From Ramlibacter cellulosilyticus (GTDB lineage: Bacteria > Pseudomonadota > Gammaproteobacteria > Burkholderiales > Burkholderiaceae_C), in NCBI RefSeq assembly GCF_014297465.1, contig NZ_JACORT010000002.1, positions 124,001 to 188,000 of the forward strand: a stretch of DNA of 64,000 nucleotides. The letters are read 5' to 3'. Of the stretch, positions 1-7,889 are shown one piece after another. Made by a program: the position numbers and the translations under genes. Positions within the stretch are counted from its first letter, which is position 1. Each line of letters begins with the position of its first letter. The notes below the pieces were generated by a model. It did not search any database. It was given only the letters and a program-made list of their open reading frames with translations, and was not told the origin of the DNA.

Positions 1-1
1 G

Positions 2-541
2 GACTTCGAGCGCCTCCTGAAGCTGCTGTCCGCGTACCGCCTGGTGCCGGTGGCGGCCAAGGGCGGGACGGAGGCGCAGATGCGCGAGGCGCTGAAGGCC
101 GGATTGGCCGCTGCGCCGGAGGCTGCCCTCATCCCCACCCTCTCCCAGGGGGAGAGGGAGGAAGAGCCGATGCAGGCGCTGCCGCCGGTCGTGATCCAGC
201 AGCCCGCCTTCGCCCTCGTCGTCGACAAGCCCTTGCGCTCCGGCCAGCAGGTCTATGCCCGGGGCCGCGACCTCGTGGTGATGTCGATGGTGAATCCCGG
301 CGCCGAAGTCATCGCGGACGGCCACATCCACGTGTATGCGCCGCTGCGCGGCAAGGCCATCGCCGGCGCGCGCGGCGACACCGGCGCCCGCATCCTCACG
401 CTGTGCCTGGAGCCCGAGCTGGTCTCCATCGCCGGCGTCTACCGCACCAGCGAGAACCCGCTGCCCGAATCCCTCCGCGGCAAACCCGCCCAGGTCCGTC
501 TGATCGACGACAAGCTGGTGATGGAGCCGCTGAACCCCTAA
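2..541 (+). CDS. minC: Septum site-determining protein MinC, C-terminal part
   Basis: MinC blocks FtsZ ring assembly away from midcell when bound to membrane-attached MinD. The frame is open from the left edge, so the N-terminal FtsZ-binding portion and the start lie outside the window; about 179 codons remain. The C-terminal beta-helix domain is recognisable from [20 protein letters not shown] and the following glycine-rich turn. It is followed after 9 nt by minD, the usual minCDE order. Oddly, the inter-domain linker ([12 protein letters not shown]) is encoded by a GC-rich hairpin repeat at about 127-160, which looks like an in-frame repeat insertion. Identification is secure from domain plus context. 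Confidence 0.93.
   Translation, partial: DFERLLKLLSAYRLVPVAAKGGTEAQMREALKAGLAAAPEAALIPTLSQGEREEEPMQALPPVVIQQPAFALVVDKPLRSGQQVYARGRDLVVMSMVNPGAEVIADGHIHVYAPLRGKAIAGARGDTGARILTLCLEPELVSIAGVYRTSENPLPESLRGKPAQVRLIDDKLVMEPLNP
127..160. repeat. Hairpin repeat inside the minC linker
   Basis: The arms CCCTCTCCC (138-146) and GGGAGAGGG (150-158) form a 9-bp stem with a 3-nt loop, preceded by CCCTCATCCCCA. This composition is typical of dispersed REP-like elements that read as LxPxLSQGERE in coding frame. Here it lies in frame in the flexible linker of MinC, so it is tolerated. That it is a genomic repeat is inference; no second copy is seen in this window. Confidence 0.5.
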
Positions 542-550
542 GGAAACCCC

Positions 551-1366
551 ATGGCCAAGATCATCGTCGTCACCTCCGGCAAGGGAGGCGTGGGCAAGAC
601 CACCACCAGCGCCAGCTTCGCGAGCGGGCTGGCCCTGCGCGGGCACAAGACCGTCGTCATCGACTTCGACGTGGGCCTGCGCAACCTGGACCTGATCATG
701 GGCTGCGAGCGCCGGGTGGTCTACGACTTCGTCAACGTGATCCATGGCGAAGCCACGCTGAACCAGGCGCTGATCAAGGACAAGCACAACGACAGCCTGT
801 CCGTCCTGGCCGCCAGCCAGACGCGCGACAAGGAAGCCCTGACCCGGGAAGGCGTCGAGAAGGTCCTGAACGACCTGGCCGGCCTGGGCTTCGAGTACAT
901 CGTCTGCGACTCGCCGGCCGGCATCGAGACCGGCGCGCTGATGGCCATGCACTTCGCCGACGAGGCGCTGGTGGTGACCAACCCCGAGGTGAGCTCGGTG
1001 CGCGACTCCGACCGCATCCTGGGCATGCTCGCAAGCAAGACGAAGCGGGCCATCGACGGCAAGGAGCCCATCAAGGAGCACCTGTTGATCACCCGCTACA
1101 ACCCGAACCGGGTCGACGCGGGCCACATGTTGTCGCTGGAAGACATCCAGGACATCCTGCGCATCCCCCTGATCGGCGTGATCCCCGAGTCGGAGTCGGT
1201 GCTGCAGGCCTCCAACCAGGGCACGCCGGCCGTGCACCTGAAAGGGACGGACGTGAGCGAAGCCTACCTCGACGTGGTGGCGCGCTTCCTGGGCGAGGAC
1301 AAGCCCCTGCGCTTCGTGGATCCGCAGAAGGCGGGGCTGCTCAAGCGCCTGTTCGGGAGGAAGTGA
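551..1366 (+). CDS. minD: Septum site-determining ATPase MinD
   Basis: A membrane-associated ParA/MinD-type ATPase that recruits MinC and is released from the membrane by MinE. The 271-residue product opens with MAKIIVVTSGKGGVGKTT, the deviant Walker A box with the signature lysine at residue 11, and has the switch region DFDVGLRNLDL near residues 38-48. The C-terminus (LLKRLFGRK) is the amphipathic membrane-targeting helix. Start ATG at 551 has an AAGGAAA ribosome site and matches the family start. Length is normal. It sits between minC (9 nt) and minE (66 nt) in one operon. Confidence 0.97.
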   Translation: MAKIIVVTSGKGGVGKTTTSASFASGLALRGHKTVVIDFDVGLRNLDLIMGCERRVVYDFVNVIHGEATLNQALIKDKHNDSLSVLAASQTRDKEALTREGVEKVLNDLAGLGFEYIVCDSPAGIETGALMAMHFADEALVVTNPEVSSVRDSDRILGMLASKTKRAIDGKEPIKEHLLITRYNPNRVDAGHMLSLEDIQDILRIPLIGVIPESESVLQASNQGTPAVHLKGTDVSEAYLDVVARFLGEDKPLRFVDPQKAGLLKRLFGRK

Positions 1367-1432
1367 ACATGCTCCGCCCGGCCGCTCCGAAGGAGCATGC
1401 AACCGCAGTGCGTAGCACGGAGGTTTACTGAT

Positions 1433-1699
1433 ATGTCGCTGCTGTCCTTCCTCCTCGGAGAGAAGAAGAAAACGGCCAGCGTGGCCAAGGAGCGGCTGCA
1501 GATCATCCTGGCGCACGAGAGGAGCGGCCGCAACCCCGGCGGCGCGCCCGACTACCTGCCGGCCCTGCAGCGCGACCTGATCGCCGTGATCAGCAAGTAC
1601 GTGAAGATCGATCCTTCCCACCTCAAGGTCGACGTGGCGCGCCAGGACAACCTGGAAGTGCTGGAAGTGAAGATCGAGCTGCCGGAAGTCACACGCTAG
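1433..1699 (+). CDS. minE: Cell division topological specificity factor MinE
   Basis: MinE stimulates the MinD ATPase and drives the Min oscillation. The 88-residue product begins [20 protein letters not shown], has the anti-MinCD helix containing [13 protein letters not shown] at about residues 19-31, and ends with the beta-rich topological specificity domain ([14 protein letters not shown]). ATG at 1433 is chosen over an in-frame ATG at 1397 because it matches the conserved family N-terminus and has GGAGG about 10 nt upstream. Last gene of the min operon; palindromic sequence follows the stop. Confidence 0.96.
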   Translation: MSLLSFLLGEKKKTASVAKERLQIILAHERSGRNPGGAPDYLPALQRDLIAVISKYVKIDPSHLKVDVARQDNLEVLEVKIELPEVTR

Positions 1700-1704
1700 G
1701 GGGA

Positions 1705-1742
1705 CTGTCAGGATTGACAGGATTGACAGGCGGTGCCTGTCA
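1705..1742. promoter_or_regulatory. Overlapping dyads and direct repeat after minE
   Basis: Two overlapping inverted repeats are seen: CTGTCA-GGAT-TGACAG (1705-1720) and TGACAGG-CGGTG-CCTGTCA (1724-1742), joined by a tandem GGATTGACA repeat. The element lies 5 nt after the minE stop and 17 nt before the SRPBCC start. It could be an operator for the downstream gene or an intrinsic hairpin; there is no T-tract. Function is inference. Confidence 0.4.
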
Positions 1743-1758
1743 GAGGGATAAAGCACGG

Positions 1759-2247
1759 ATGAGCAGTTCCGTCGTCATTCGCGTATCGCATCGCTATAGC
1801 GCCCCTGCGGAACGCGTGTACGACGCGTGGCTCACGCCCAACCAGGCTTCGCGCTTCCTGTTCCGCACCCGCACCGGCAACGTCATGCAGTGCGAGATCA
1901 CCCCCGAGGTCGGCGGCGGCTTCACCGTCATCGACCGCCGCCCCGCCGCAGACGGCGACGAAAGCGTCTTCGACGTGGTGCACCTGGGCAAGTACCTCGA
2001 GCTGGAACGCCCCCGCCGGATCGTCTTCGACTTCAGCGTGCTGATGTTCGGGTCCGAAGACCCCACGCGCGTGAGTGTGGACATCGTCCCGGTCAGCCCC
2101 ATGGCCTGCGAACTGACGCTCACCCACGACATGGGTGCCAGCGAGCAGGCCCGGATGATGGAAGAAACCGGCCGCAAGGGCTGGACCAACATGCTGGCGC
2201 TCATGGAGCGCGAGCTGTTCCCCCGCAGGGTGGGCGTGCACCTCTAG
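1759..2247 (+). CDS. SRPBCC / AHSA1-like domain protein
   Basis: A 162-residue single-domain protein of the START/Bet v1-like (SRPBCC) superfamily, the group that binds hydrophobic ligands. Evidence is the N-terminal IRVSHRYSAPAERVYDAWL (first strand and helix), then F..T..GNVMQCEI, YLELERPRRIVF and a C-terminal helix ending near WTNMLALMERELF. These are the AHSA1 family landmarks. ATG at 1759 is preferred to an upstream ATG at 1714 because the latter would translate the palindromic repeat. No metabolic partner is visible nearby, so the ligand is unknown. Confidence 0.8.
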   Translation: MSSSVVIRVSHRYSAPAERVYDAWLTPNQASRFLFRTRTGNVMQCEITPEVGGGFTVIDRRPAADGDESVFDVVHLGKYLELERPRRIVFDFSVLMFGSEDPTRVSVDIVPVSPMACELTLTHDMGASEQARMMEETGRKGWTNMLALMERELFPRRVGVHL

Positions 2248-2341
2248 GGCGCGCACCTCAAACTTCTTTACCGTTGCTCCCTCGCACCACTGTCAACGAC
2301 AGTGCTGGCGTGCCGTTGTGGCAAGCAGGAGAATCCGCGCC

Positions 2342-2557
2342 ATGACCATCGCCACGGACAAGTTCGTCACCGGCAGCGTCGTAGCAGCCTCGCTGGCGCC
2401 CACGGCCTTCGACGGTTTCGACCCGGTGCTGCGCCGCCTGCTGGCGGGCAAGCAGTTCTTCGTGAAGCAGGCGGACGGTCGCTGGCGCCCGCAAGGCTGC
2501 CAGCTGGGGCTGGGCTGCCACTGCTTCGAGTTCAGCGACCTGCGGGATCCGCACTGA
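2342..2557 (+). CDS. Small hypothetical protein
   Basis: A 71-residue product (MTIATDKFVTGSVVAASLAP...) with no domain I recognise. The C-terminus carries GCQLGLGCHCFEF, three cysteines within nine residues, which might bind metal or form a disulfide. ATG at 2342 is preceded by CAGGAGAA at good spacing, favouring it over an in-frame GTG at 2318. A strong hairpin with flanking A/T runs starts 5 nt after the stop, supporting a genuine transcription unit. Confidence 0.55.
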   Translation: MTIATDKFVTGSVVAASLAPTAFDGFDPVLRRLLAGKQFFVKQADGRWRPQGCQLGLGCHCFEFSDLRDPH

Positions 2558-2561
2558 AACG

Positions 2562-2586
2562 AAAAGGGCCGCGCTGCGGCCCTTTT
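2562..2586. terminator. Bidirectional intrinsic terminator
   Basis: AAAAGGGCCGC (2562-2572) and GCGGCCCTTTT (2576-2586) form a perfect 11-bp stem with a 3-nt loop; the A and T runs give a U-tract on either transcript. It lies between the convergent genes ending at 2557 and 2599 and can terminate both. Confidence 0.85.
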
Positions 2587-2598
2587 CACTGGCGGGAC

Positions 2599-2856
2599 CT
2601 ACATCCCGCGCTTGTTCCCGCCGCGCGCCTCCTTCATCGGCGGCTGCTGCGAGCTCGTGCCCTGGGTCGACCCGCGGCGCATCTTCACCTGGTTGTTGCC
2701 GATGTGGTCCTCGCGGTCGTGCCGGCTCGCGGCCGTGCGGCGGCCCTCGTTGGTCTGCGTGGCCTTCTCGTGGCCCTGCTTGTTGGTGTCGTTCTCGACC
2801 TTCCCGGAGCGGGGGGTCTGCTTGTCCTCGGGGTGGGCCTTGTAGCGGTGGGTCAT
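2599..2856 (-). CDS. Small hydrophilic hypothetical protein
   Basis: An 85-residue, strongly charged, low-complexity product (MTHRYKAHPEDKQTPRSGK...) rich in Lys, Arg, Gln and Gly and without hydrophobic segments; probably disordered in solution. It begins 4 nt after the SDR gene stop on the same strand, with CAAGGAG just before the ATG, and ends at the shared terminator. It is therefore probably the second gene of an SDR operon. The composition recalls stress-induced hydrophilic proteins, but I see no diagnostic motif and assign no function. Confidence 0.6.
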   Translation of the reverse strand: MTHRYKAHPEDKQTPRSGKVENDTNKQGHEKATQTNEGRRTAASRHDREDHIGNNQVKMRRGSTQGTSSQQPPMKEARGGNKRGM

Positions 2857-2860
2857 GGTC

Positions 2861-3691
2861 TTACTCCTTGTGGTCCAGGTGTTCCTTCTGCAGCGTCGGC
2901 TCGGTCGTGCCGGGCTCGGCCAGCTTGCGGTGCATCTGCGCCGTCGCCTGCGAGGGCATGACCTTGCTCATGGCGACCTGCATCTTGTTCCGCACGCCGG
3001 CGACGACATCGGCTTCGCCCTTCAGCATGGCCTGGAAGCCGATCTTCGCCACCTCGTCCGGGTCCATCATCATCTTGGGGTCGTTGGCGACCTTGGTGGT
3101 CTCCATCCCGGCGCGCACGAAGAACTCGGTGTCCGTCGGGCCCGGCATCAGGCAGCTGACGGTGACCTCGGTGCCCTTCAGCTCGTTGCGGAAGGCGGCG
3201 CAGAACGAGTCCACGAAGGCCTTCGAGCCGTTGTAGACCGCGTGGAACGCGCCGGGCTGGAAACCCGCGATCGAGCCCGTGACCAGGATGCGGCCGCGGC
3301 CCTTGGCCACCATGCCGCGCGCGACCTGCTGGATCAGGTGCAGCGTACCCGTGACGTTGGTGTTGATCACGTGCAGCACGTCGGCGAAGTCCTGCTGCAG
3401 GAACGAGCCGCCCAGGCCGTGGCCCGCGTTCGCCATCAGGGCCTCCACCTCGCGCTCGCCGATCGCGGAGACGAGGTGCTGCACGCCTTCGGTGGTGGCC
3501 AGGTCGGCCTGCACCGCCTGCACCTTCGCGCCGAGGGACTCGAAGTCCCTCACCGCGTCGGCCAGCGGCGTGTCCGCGGCGACGACCAGGTCGTAGCCAT
3601 GTTCGGCCGCGCAACGCGCGAGGTGGTAGCCGATGCCGGTCGAGGCACCGGTGACCACCGCCAGCGGCCGCGGCGCTTTCAGTTCATCCAT
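2861..3691 (-). CDS. SDR-family oxidoreductase
   Basis: A 276-residue classical short-chain dehydrogenase/reductase, NAD(P)-dependent, substrate unknown. Seen in order: the Rossmann motif TGASTGIG (about residues 14-21), NAGHG, and the catalytic YNGSK (Tyr-x-x-x-Lys) after a Ser-containing strand (VTGSIAG). ATG at 3691 is used because GGAGG lies at optimal distance; a longer reading from 3787 adds residues without family similarity. The C-terminal section (DPDEVAKIGFQAMLKGEADVV) matches SDRs of the DltE/YqjQ type. It forms an apparent operon with the small gene at 2599-2856. Confidence 0.88.
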   Translation of the reverse strand: MDELKAPRPLAVVTGASTGIGYHLARCAAEHGYDLVVAADTPLADAVRDFESLGAKVQAVQADLATTEGVQHLVSAIGEREVEALMANAGHGLGGSFLQQDFADVLHVINTNVTGTLHLIQQVARGMVAKGRGRILVTGSIAGFQPGAFHAVYNGSKAFVDSFCAAFRNELKGTEVTVSCLMPGPTDTEFFVRAGMETTKVANDPKMMMDPDEVAKIGFQAMLKGEADVVAGVRNKMQVAMSKVMPSQATAQMHRKLAEPGTTEPTLQKEHLDHKE

Positions 3692-3845
3692 TGCGAAAAC
3701 CTCCGTGTCATCCGACCCATTCTGGGAAGGAGGTCGCCACGAGGGTGTCGGACACCTTCGTATCGGAGGGCAGTTCCCGGCATGCACCTACATGCCGGCG
3801 CAGCCCCCGGACGGACACTGTGCTTATAGCCAGTCAGGAGTTCGC

Positions 3846-4064
3846 ATGACCGACAAGCAGACGCAAGCCAAGGCCGAGGACAGCAACATGCAGAAGGACC
3901 CGGACCGCTGGGTCACGGGCGACCAGCCCATGACGGGCGCCCAGCGTTCCTACCTGCACACGCTCGCCGAAGAGGCGAAGGAAGACGTCGAGGACGACCT
4001 CACGAAGGCCGAGGCGTCGAAGAAGATCGATGAACTGCAGGAGAAGACGGGAAGGGGGAGCTGA
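3846..4064 (+). CDS. DUF3072 domain protein
   Basis: A 72-residue cytoplasmic protein whose second half, MTGAQRSYLHTLAEEAKED followed by LTKAEASKKIDELQEKTG, is characteristic of the DUF3072 family. The SAP-like helix pair suggests nucleic-acid or protein binding, but the family is uncharacterised. ATG at 3846 has CAGGAG 5 nt upstream. It converges on the NnrU-like gene with only 3 nt between the stops. Confidence 0.8.
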   Translation: MTDKQTQAKAEDSNMQKDPDRWVTGDQPMTGAQRSYLHTLAEEAKEDVEDDLTKAEASKKIDELQEKTGRGS

Positions 4065-4067
4065 GCC

Positions 4068-4658
4068 TCACGCCCCCATCCCCAGCGGCTGCACCCCGAT
4101 CAACACCCGGTGCAGCCAGAACGCGAACACCGCCCAGGCCGCCACACCCACCACCACCGTGATGGCGGTCCCTTTCACGTTGCCTTTCACGTAGACGGTG
4201 TCCGTGTCGCGGTCCCGCTTGCGGGCGGAACGGAAGTCCAGCACGGCCCACAGCAGGAAGGACCCGAACAGCACCAGGTCGGCGAGCGTGTTGTTGGCCA
4301 GCAGGTGCGCGAGCGCCCACGCCTTCACGCCCAGCACCATCGGGTGGTGCAGCCGGTGCTTGATCTCGTTGTGCGGCACGTAGGCAGCCGCGATCAGGAT
4401 GAACGCCAGCAGCGTCAGGAAGGACGCCGCGTGCCGCATGCCCACCGGCGGCGGGGCCCACAAGGCCACCGGCTGCTGGCGCGCGAGGCCGTAGCCCCAG
4501 ACGATCAACGCGAAGCCGGCGAGCGACACGACGGAGTACGCGCCCTTGAACGGCCGCGCTCCTACCTTCGCGACCGTGGCCGTGCGCCAGTCGTCCGCGA
4601 AGACGCGCGTCGAATGCACCCCCAGGAACAGCACCAACCCGACCACGAGCACCAGCAT
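4068..4658 (-). CDS. NnrU-family membrane protein
   Basis: A 196-residue integral membrane protein with about five to six hydrophobic segments. MLVLVVGLVLFLGVHSTRVF, the following WR..V and the helix containing PHNEIKHRLHHPMVLGVKAW match NnrU, a family linked to nitric-oxide/denitrification genes and to isoprenoid isomerase-like membrane proteins. The HRLHHP histidines are the family hallmark. The start at 4658 gives the usual family length; the upstream in-frame extension is hydrophilic and unlike the family. No denitrification genes are nearby, so the name reflects family only. Confidence 0.82.
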   Translation of the reverse strand: MLVLVVGLVLFLGVHSTRVFADDWRTATVAKVGARPFKGAYSVVSLAGFALIVWGYGLARQQPVALWAPPPVGMRHAASFLTLLAFILIAAAYVPHNEIKHRLHHPMVLGVKAWALAHLLANNTLADLVLFGSFLLWAVLDFRSARKRDRDTDTVYVKGNVKGTAITVVVGVAAWAVFAFWLHRVLIGVQPLGMGA

Positions 4659-4810
4659 CGCGAACCCTTTTCCATCCGAGCGGCGGATTCTGCGCCAAGG
4701 CTTCGCCGACCCCAAGGCCCGCGGCCGCAAACAGCCGGATTCGTGTCCGCGGCTGTTCTCCTGAATTTCATTTTCAAAGTTAGTCGTAGTAGCTAAGGGC
4801 GGCGCTCCGG

Positions 4811-4939
4811 TGTGGACAACCCGCTTTTCTTCCTTTGCCATCAAGCACTTGCGTCCGTGAGACGACTGTGTGTAGGCGTGCGTCGGTGGTGTCCTGCAAA
4901 CTTGGACAACCTTGGCGTAACGGCCGAGCATGTGGACAA
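4811..4939. promoter_or_regulatory. Cluster of DnaA-box-like 9-mers
   Basis: TGTGGACAA occurs at 4811-4819 and 4931-4939, with CTTGGACAA at 4901-4909; spacings are 90 and 30 bp. The complement TTGTCCACA differs by one base from the TTATCCACA DnaA box and equals the box preferred in high-GC actinobacteria. There is no dnaA or dnaN here, so this is not evidence for the replication origin. A titration or regulatory role is inference. Confidence 0.35.
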
Positions 4940-5122
4940 CTGCCCGGTTGTGCCGGAACGCTCCACAGGCTTGTTCCATCGAAATAAATTTTCAGCCGAC
5001 CACTGGATGTCGCCGCGAGGCGACGCCACGCAGAAAACGCTTGCCGGATCGCCTGCATGCGTGCAGCATCGCGCCCCTCGAGCGCAAAGATCCCGGAGTC
5101 GCGACGAATGGGTCGTCGCATC

Positions 5123-5180
5123 TTCGTAGGGTGGCGGCGGCCGCGCCGCCGGCAGGTGAGCACCGCGAACCCCACCGCGC
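5123..5180. repeat. Dispersed palindromic repeat (GTAGGGTGG type)
   Basis: Begins TCGTAGGGTGGCGGCGG and ends GCGAACCCCACCG, the same termini as copies near 21.4, 36.6 and 54.4 kb. Internal GGCGGCGGCCGCGCCGCC is itself self-complementary. Intergenic location is typical of REP-like elements. Confidence 0.75.
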
Positions 5181-5271
5181 GCGCAGCGCGTCGGCCCTTC
5201 CTCCTTCCGCCGGCTGTCCCATTCGGGCAAACCTAGCTACATTCCCGAGCCAGACGACGAGGGGGCGGCAG

Positions 5272-5991
5272 TTGGGACTGCAAGATCGCGACTACATGCG
5301 GGAGCGCAACCGCAACACGCTGGACCGCATGCTGCGGGACATGGATCGGCCTTTTACGCCACCGCAAGCGCCGTCGCTGTTCACGATGACGCTCGCATGC
5401 ATCGCCGTTGGCTTCGCCCTCTACCAGGCTTACGACTGGTGGACCGCGAAGAACGCCCGCCGCAAGCAGGCGCAGCCCGTGGTGGAGAGGCTGGTCGAAG
5501 AGCGACCCTCCGCCACCCCGCTGGCGCGTCCAGGATCGGAGCGCGTCCCGTCGCCATCGGAGGCAGCGCGAGTCGTGGCCATTCCGACGCAGCCACCCGC
5601 GCCGGAGCCTGCGCCGCAGGCTCGGACCGGTGGAACGATCTACCACTGCAAGGACTATTCCGGCGGAACCTTCTGGGCGTCGAATCACTGCCACGAGCAC
5701 CGCGCCTTGATCGACCGGATCGCCAGCGTGCCCGCCGGCCTCCCCTTCGAGCAGCAGGTGCAGATCGCCGAGGCGCAGCGCCACGCAGGGCAGCAGCTCG
5801 CGGCACCACCGGCGTACGTGCAGGCTCCGCCGTCGCAGGCCAGCCAGAGGAGGCAGTTGTGCGAGTCCTTGGACGCTCGCGTCAACCAGTTCGACGCGAT
5901 GGCTCGCCAGCCCCAGAGCGCGCAGACACAGGACTGGATCCGGGCCGAGCGGCACAAGACGCGGGACGAACAGTTCCGCCTGCGCTGCTGA
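5272..5991 (+). CDS. Membrane-anchored protein of unknown function
   Basis: A 239-residue protein: short charged N-terminus, one membrane segment (FTMTLACIAVGFALYQAY), a Pro/Ala-rich linker, then a periplasmic-type domain with IYHCKDYSGGTFWASNHC and a C-terminal helical region with two more cysteines. The four Cys suggest disulfides. The TTG start at 5272 is chosen because it gives MGLQDRDYMRERNR, an N-terminus common in anchored proteins of this bacterial group, with a GAGGGGG ribosome site; ATG at 5296 is the alternative. The HCKDYSGG segment resembles small C-x-D domains such as DUF4124, but not enough to assign. Confidence 0.7.
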   Translation: MGLQDRDYMRERNRNTLDRMLRDMDRPFTPPQAPSLFTMTLACIAVGFALYQAYDWWTAKNARRKQAQPVVERLVEERPSATPLARPGSERVPSPSEAARVVAIPTQPPAPEPAPQARTGGTIYHCKDYSGGTFWASNHCHEHRALIDRIASVPAGLPFEQQVQIAEAQRHAGQQLAAPPAYVQAPPSQASQRRQLCESLDARVNQFDAMARQPQSAQTQDWIRAERHKTRDEQFRLRC

Positions 5992-5999
5992 CGCCGGCC

Positions 6000-6389
6000 C
6001 TACCCCTGCAGCTTCAACAACCCCGTCTGCAGGTCCGGCGACAGCGGCGGCAGCTCCTGCGAGCTCGGGACGCTGCACTTGAAGCGCACGAACTGCTCCG
6101 CGCGCTCCGCACCGAAGCCCGCTGCCGGAGCGGCGAGCACGTAGCGGCTGCCGGATTGCGTCTGTGCGACGCGGGCGCCGTCGTCGCGGATGCGCATGCG
6201 GACGACGGGCGAGGTGATGATCTTCTTGCCGTGGCGCGGGCTCGTGCCATCGCGCAGGACACCGACGATGCGGTCATGCCCCGCCACCAGCCACCGGTCG
6301 ATGGTCGGCAAGGCGGCCGCCGCCGCGGCGGGAGCACCGCCCGGGCTGGGGGAGACTGCCTGGATTGCCGGGGAAGCGTCGTGGGACAC
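6000..6389 (-). CDS. Hypothetical protein
   Basis: A 129-residue protein with an Ala-rich low-complexity N-terminus and a compact C-terminal domain (RWLVAGHDRIVGVLRDG, KKIITSPVVRMRI, GSRYVLAAP, EQFVRFKC). The alternating beta pattern in the second half suggests a small folded domain; function not recognised. It starts with GTG at 6389 and converges on the anchored gene at 5272-5991 with 8 nt between stops. Confidence 0.6.
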   Translation of the reverse strand: MSHDASPAIQAVSPSPGGAPAAAAAALPTIDRWLVAGHDRIVGVLRDGTSPRHGKKIITSPVVRMRIRDDGARVAQTQSGSRYVLAAPAAGFGAERAEQFVRFKCSVPSSQELPPLSPDLQTGLLKLQG

Positions 6390-6505
6390 GTCGGGTCGTT
6401 CTTGTTTTTGAACCGGTGCAACGGTCGAGCTTAAGGTAATTGCCTAAGCGTGGCCAGTTCTCCCATCGTCGTTCGCCGGACTGTCAGCTTTCCACAAGCT
6501 TCGCG

Positions 6506-7705
6506 TCAGGCCGGGCGGCGCGCGAGGACGGCCGCGACCGCCGCGGATCCGACTGCGCCCACCGCCGCCGCCAGGTACACCGCATCCAGTCCAGCCGCCT
6601 GCGCCAGCAGTCCGCCCAGGGGCGGGCCCAGCCCCATCGAGACGTCCTGGAAGATCACGTACGCGCCCATCGCCGACCCGCGGCTTTGCGCCGGCGCGCG
6701 CCGCACGGCCTCGACGCCGAAGCCCTGGAAGCCGAGCCCGTAGCCGCCGCCCGCCAGCGCCGCACCGAACCACGCCACCGCCGGGTGCGGTGCGATCCAG
6801 AGCAGGGCCAGCCCGACCGCCTCGCCGAGCACGCAGAACATCGCGACGCGCGCGCCGCCCACGCGATCGGGCAACTGCCCGAACAGCAGCCGCCCGGCGA
6901 TGAAACCCACGCCCATGCAGCTCACCGCGAGCGCCCCGCCGCCCCAGCCGCGCTCGGCGAACAGCAGCACGGCGAACGCGGTGATCATCGCGTAGCCAAG
7001 CGAGCACAGGGTGAGGCCCAGCCCCGGCAACTTCACGACACCGAGCACGCGATGGAACGGCAGGCGCGGCAAGGTGCTCGGCGCCACGGCGGCAATGCGG
7101 TGCGTGGCCACCCATCCCACCGACGCGACGGACACGACGGCGATTGCCACGCCCGCGAATCCGAAGTGCCCGTGCAGGAACGTGCCCGCGGGCGCCCCCG
7201 CGGCAAACCCGGCGAACAGCGCGACGCCCATCCAGCCGAACACCTTGCCCGCATGCGCCGGCCCCACGCGCGCGAGGCCCCAGGCCAACGTCGACGTGAT
7301 CACGAACGCCTCCGCGAAGCCGGAGAGCAGCCGTCCTGCCAGCACGAGCAGCAGTGCCACGTCCGGCATTCCCGCGAACGGCACCGACGCGAGATAGAGC
7401 GCACCGACCGCCACCGCGAACCCGAGGCCTGCGAGCGCCGCGTGCTTCGGCCCGCGCGCATCGACGCTGCCGCCCGCGACCATCCGCCCGAACACCGCGG
7501 ACAGGTACTGGCTGCCCATGACGAAGCCGACGACGACGGTGCCCTGCCCCAGCGCCTCGTGCACGTGCCGCGGCAGCACGGGCAAGGCCATGCCCATGGC
7601 GAAGAAGCCGGCGAACACCGTCGCCATGAAAGGCAGCAGGGGAAGGAAGGCGGACCAGAGGGAGTCGCCGGTCACGGCGTCGGCGGTGCGGGGCGTGGAG
7701 GACAT
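6506..7705 (-). CDS. MFS transporter, YhhS/arabinose-efflux-like
   Basis: A 399-residue major facilitator superfamily permease in the inner membrane with 12 predicted hydrophobic helices. Seen: a first helix FMATVFAGFFAMGMALPVLP, the loop-2/3 motif GRMVAGGSVDARGPKHAAL (variant of the MFS GxxxDRxGRR/K box), and FGQLPDRVGGARV as the pseudo-repeat in the second half. Length and topology fit the YhhS/YfcJ drug or sugar efflux group. Start at 7705 gives the family N-terminus; the frame extends upstream without similarity. It is divergent from the DyP-P450 gene (184 nt apart), so a shared control region is possible. Substrate unknown. Confidence 0.88.
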   Translation of the reverse strand: MSSTPRTADAVTGDSLWSAFLPLLPFMATVFAGFFAMGMALPVLPRHVHEALGQGTVVVGFVMGSQYLSAVFGRMVAGGSVDARGPKHAALAGLGFAVAVGALYLASVPFAGMPDVALLLVLAGRLLSGFAEAFVITSTLAWGLARVGPAHAGKVFGWMGVALFAGFAAGAPAGTFLHGHFGFAGVAIAVVSVASVGWVATHRIAAVAPSTLPRLPFHRVLGVVKLPGLGLTLCSLGYAMITAFAVLLFAERGWGGGALAVSCMGVGFIAGRLLFGQLPDRVGGARVAMFCVLGEAVGLALLWIAPHPAVAWFGAALAGGGYGLGFQGFGVEAVRRAPAQSRGSAMGAYVIFQDVSMGLGPPLGGLLAQAAGLDAVYLAAAVGAVGSAAVAAVLARRPA

Positions 7706-7889
7706 GTTTCGCGCGCAGCATACCGGCGCGTTTCCTTGCCTGCAGCCGAGCAGAACGGCGTTCGACGAAGCGCAACGCCTCCCCCATTCGGCCGACGCCC
7801 AAACAGGGGACGGTCCGTTGCCATCGCCTGCCCTGCGTCCTAAAGTGTGTCGCTCCGTTACACCCGGTGACGCGCGAAGGAGACCAGCC

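Larger units (their letters stand above)
4659..5271. other. Gene-free interval with DnaA-box-like sites
   Basis: About 610 nt between the divergent NnrU-like and membrane-anchored genes without a convincing coding region: short frames on both strands have mixed composition and no family similarity. It contains three GGACAAC-type sites (4811-4939), a small AT-rich patch near 4984-4995, and one copy of the dispersed GTAGGGTGG repeat (5123-5180). Confidence 0.6.

Noticed and set aside
4811..4995. Possible chromosomal replication origin
   Set aside because: DnaA-like boxes are too few, and dnaA, dnaN, parAB and an AT-rich unwinding region are absent.
4780..5230. Several small frames upstream of the NnrU-like gene on both strands
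   Set aside because: None has a good ribosome site or consistent composition, and they overlap the DnaA-like sites and a dispersed repeat.
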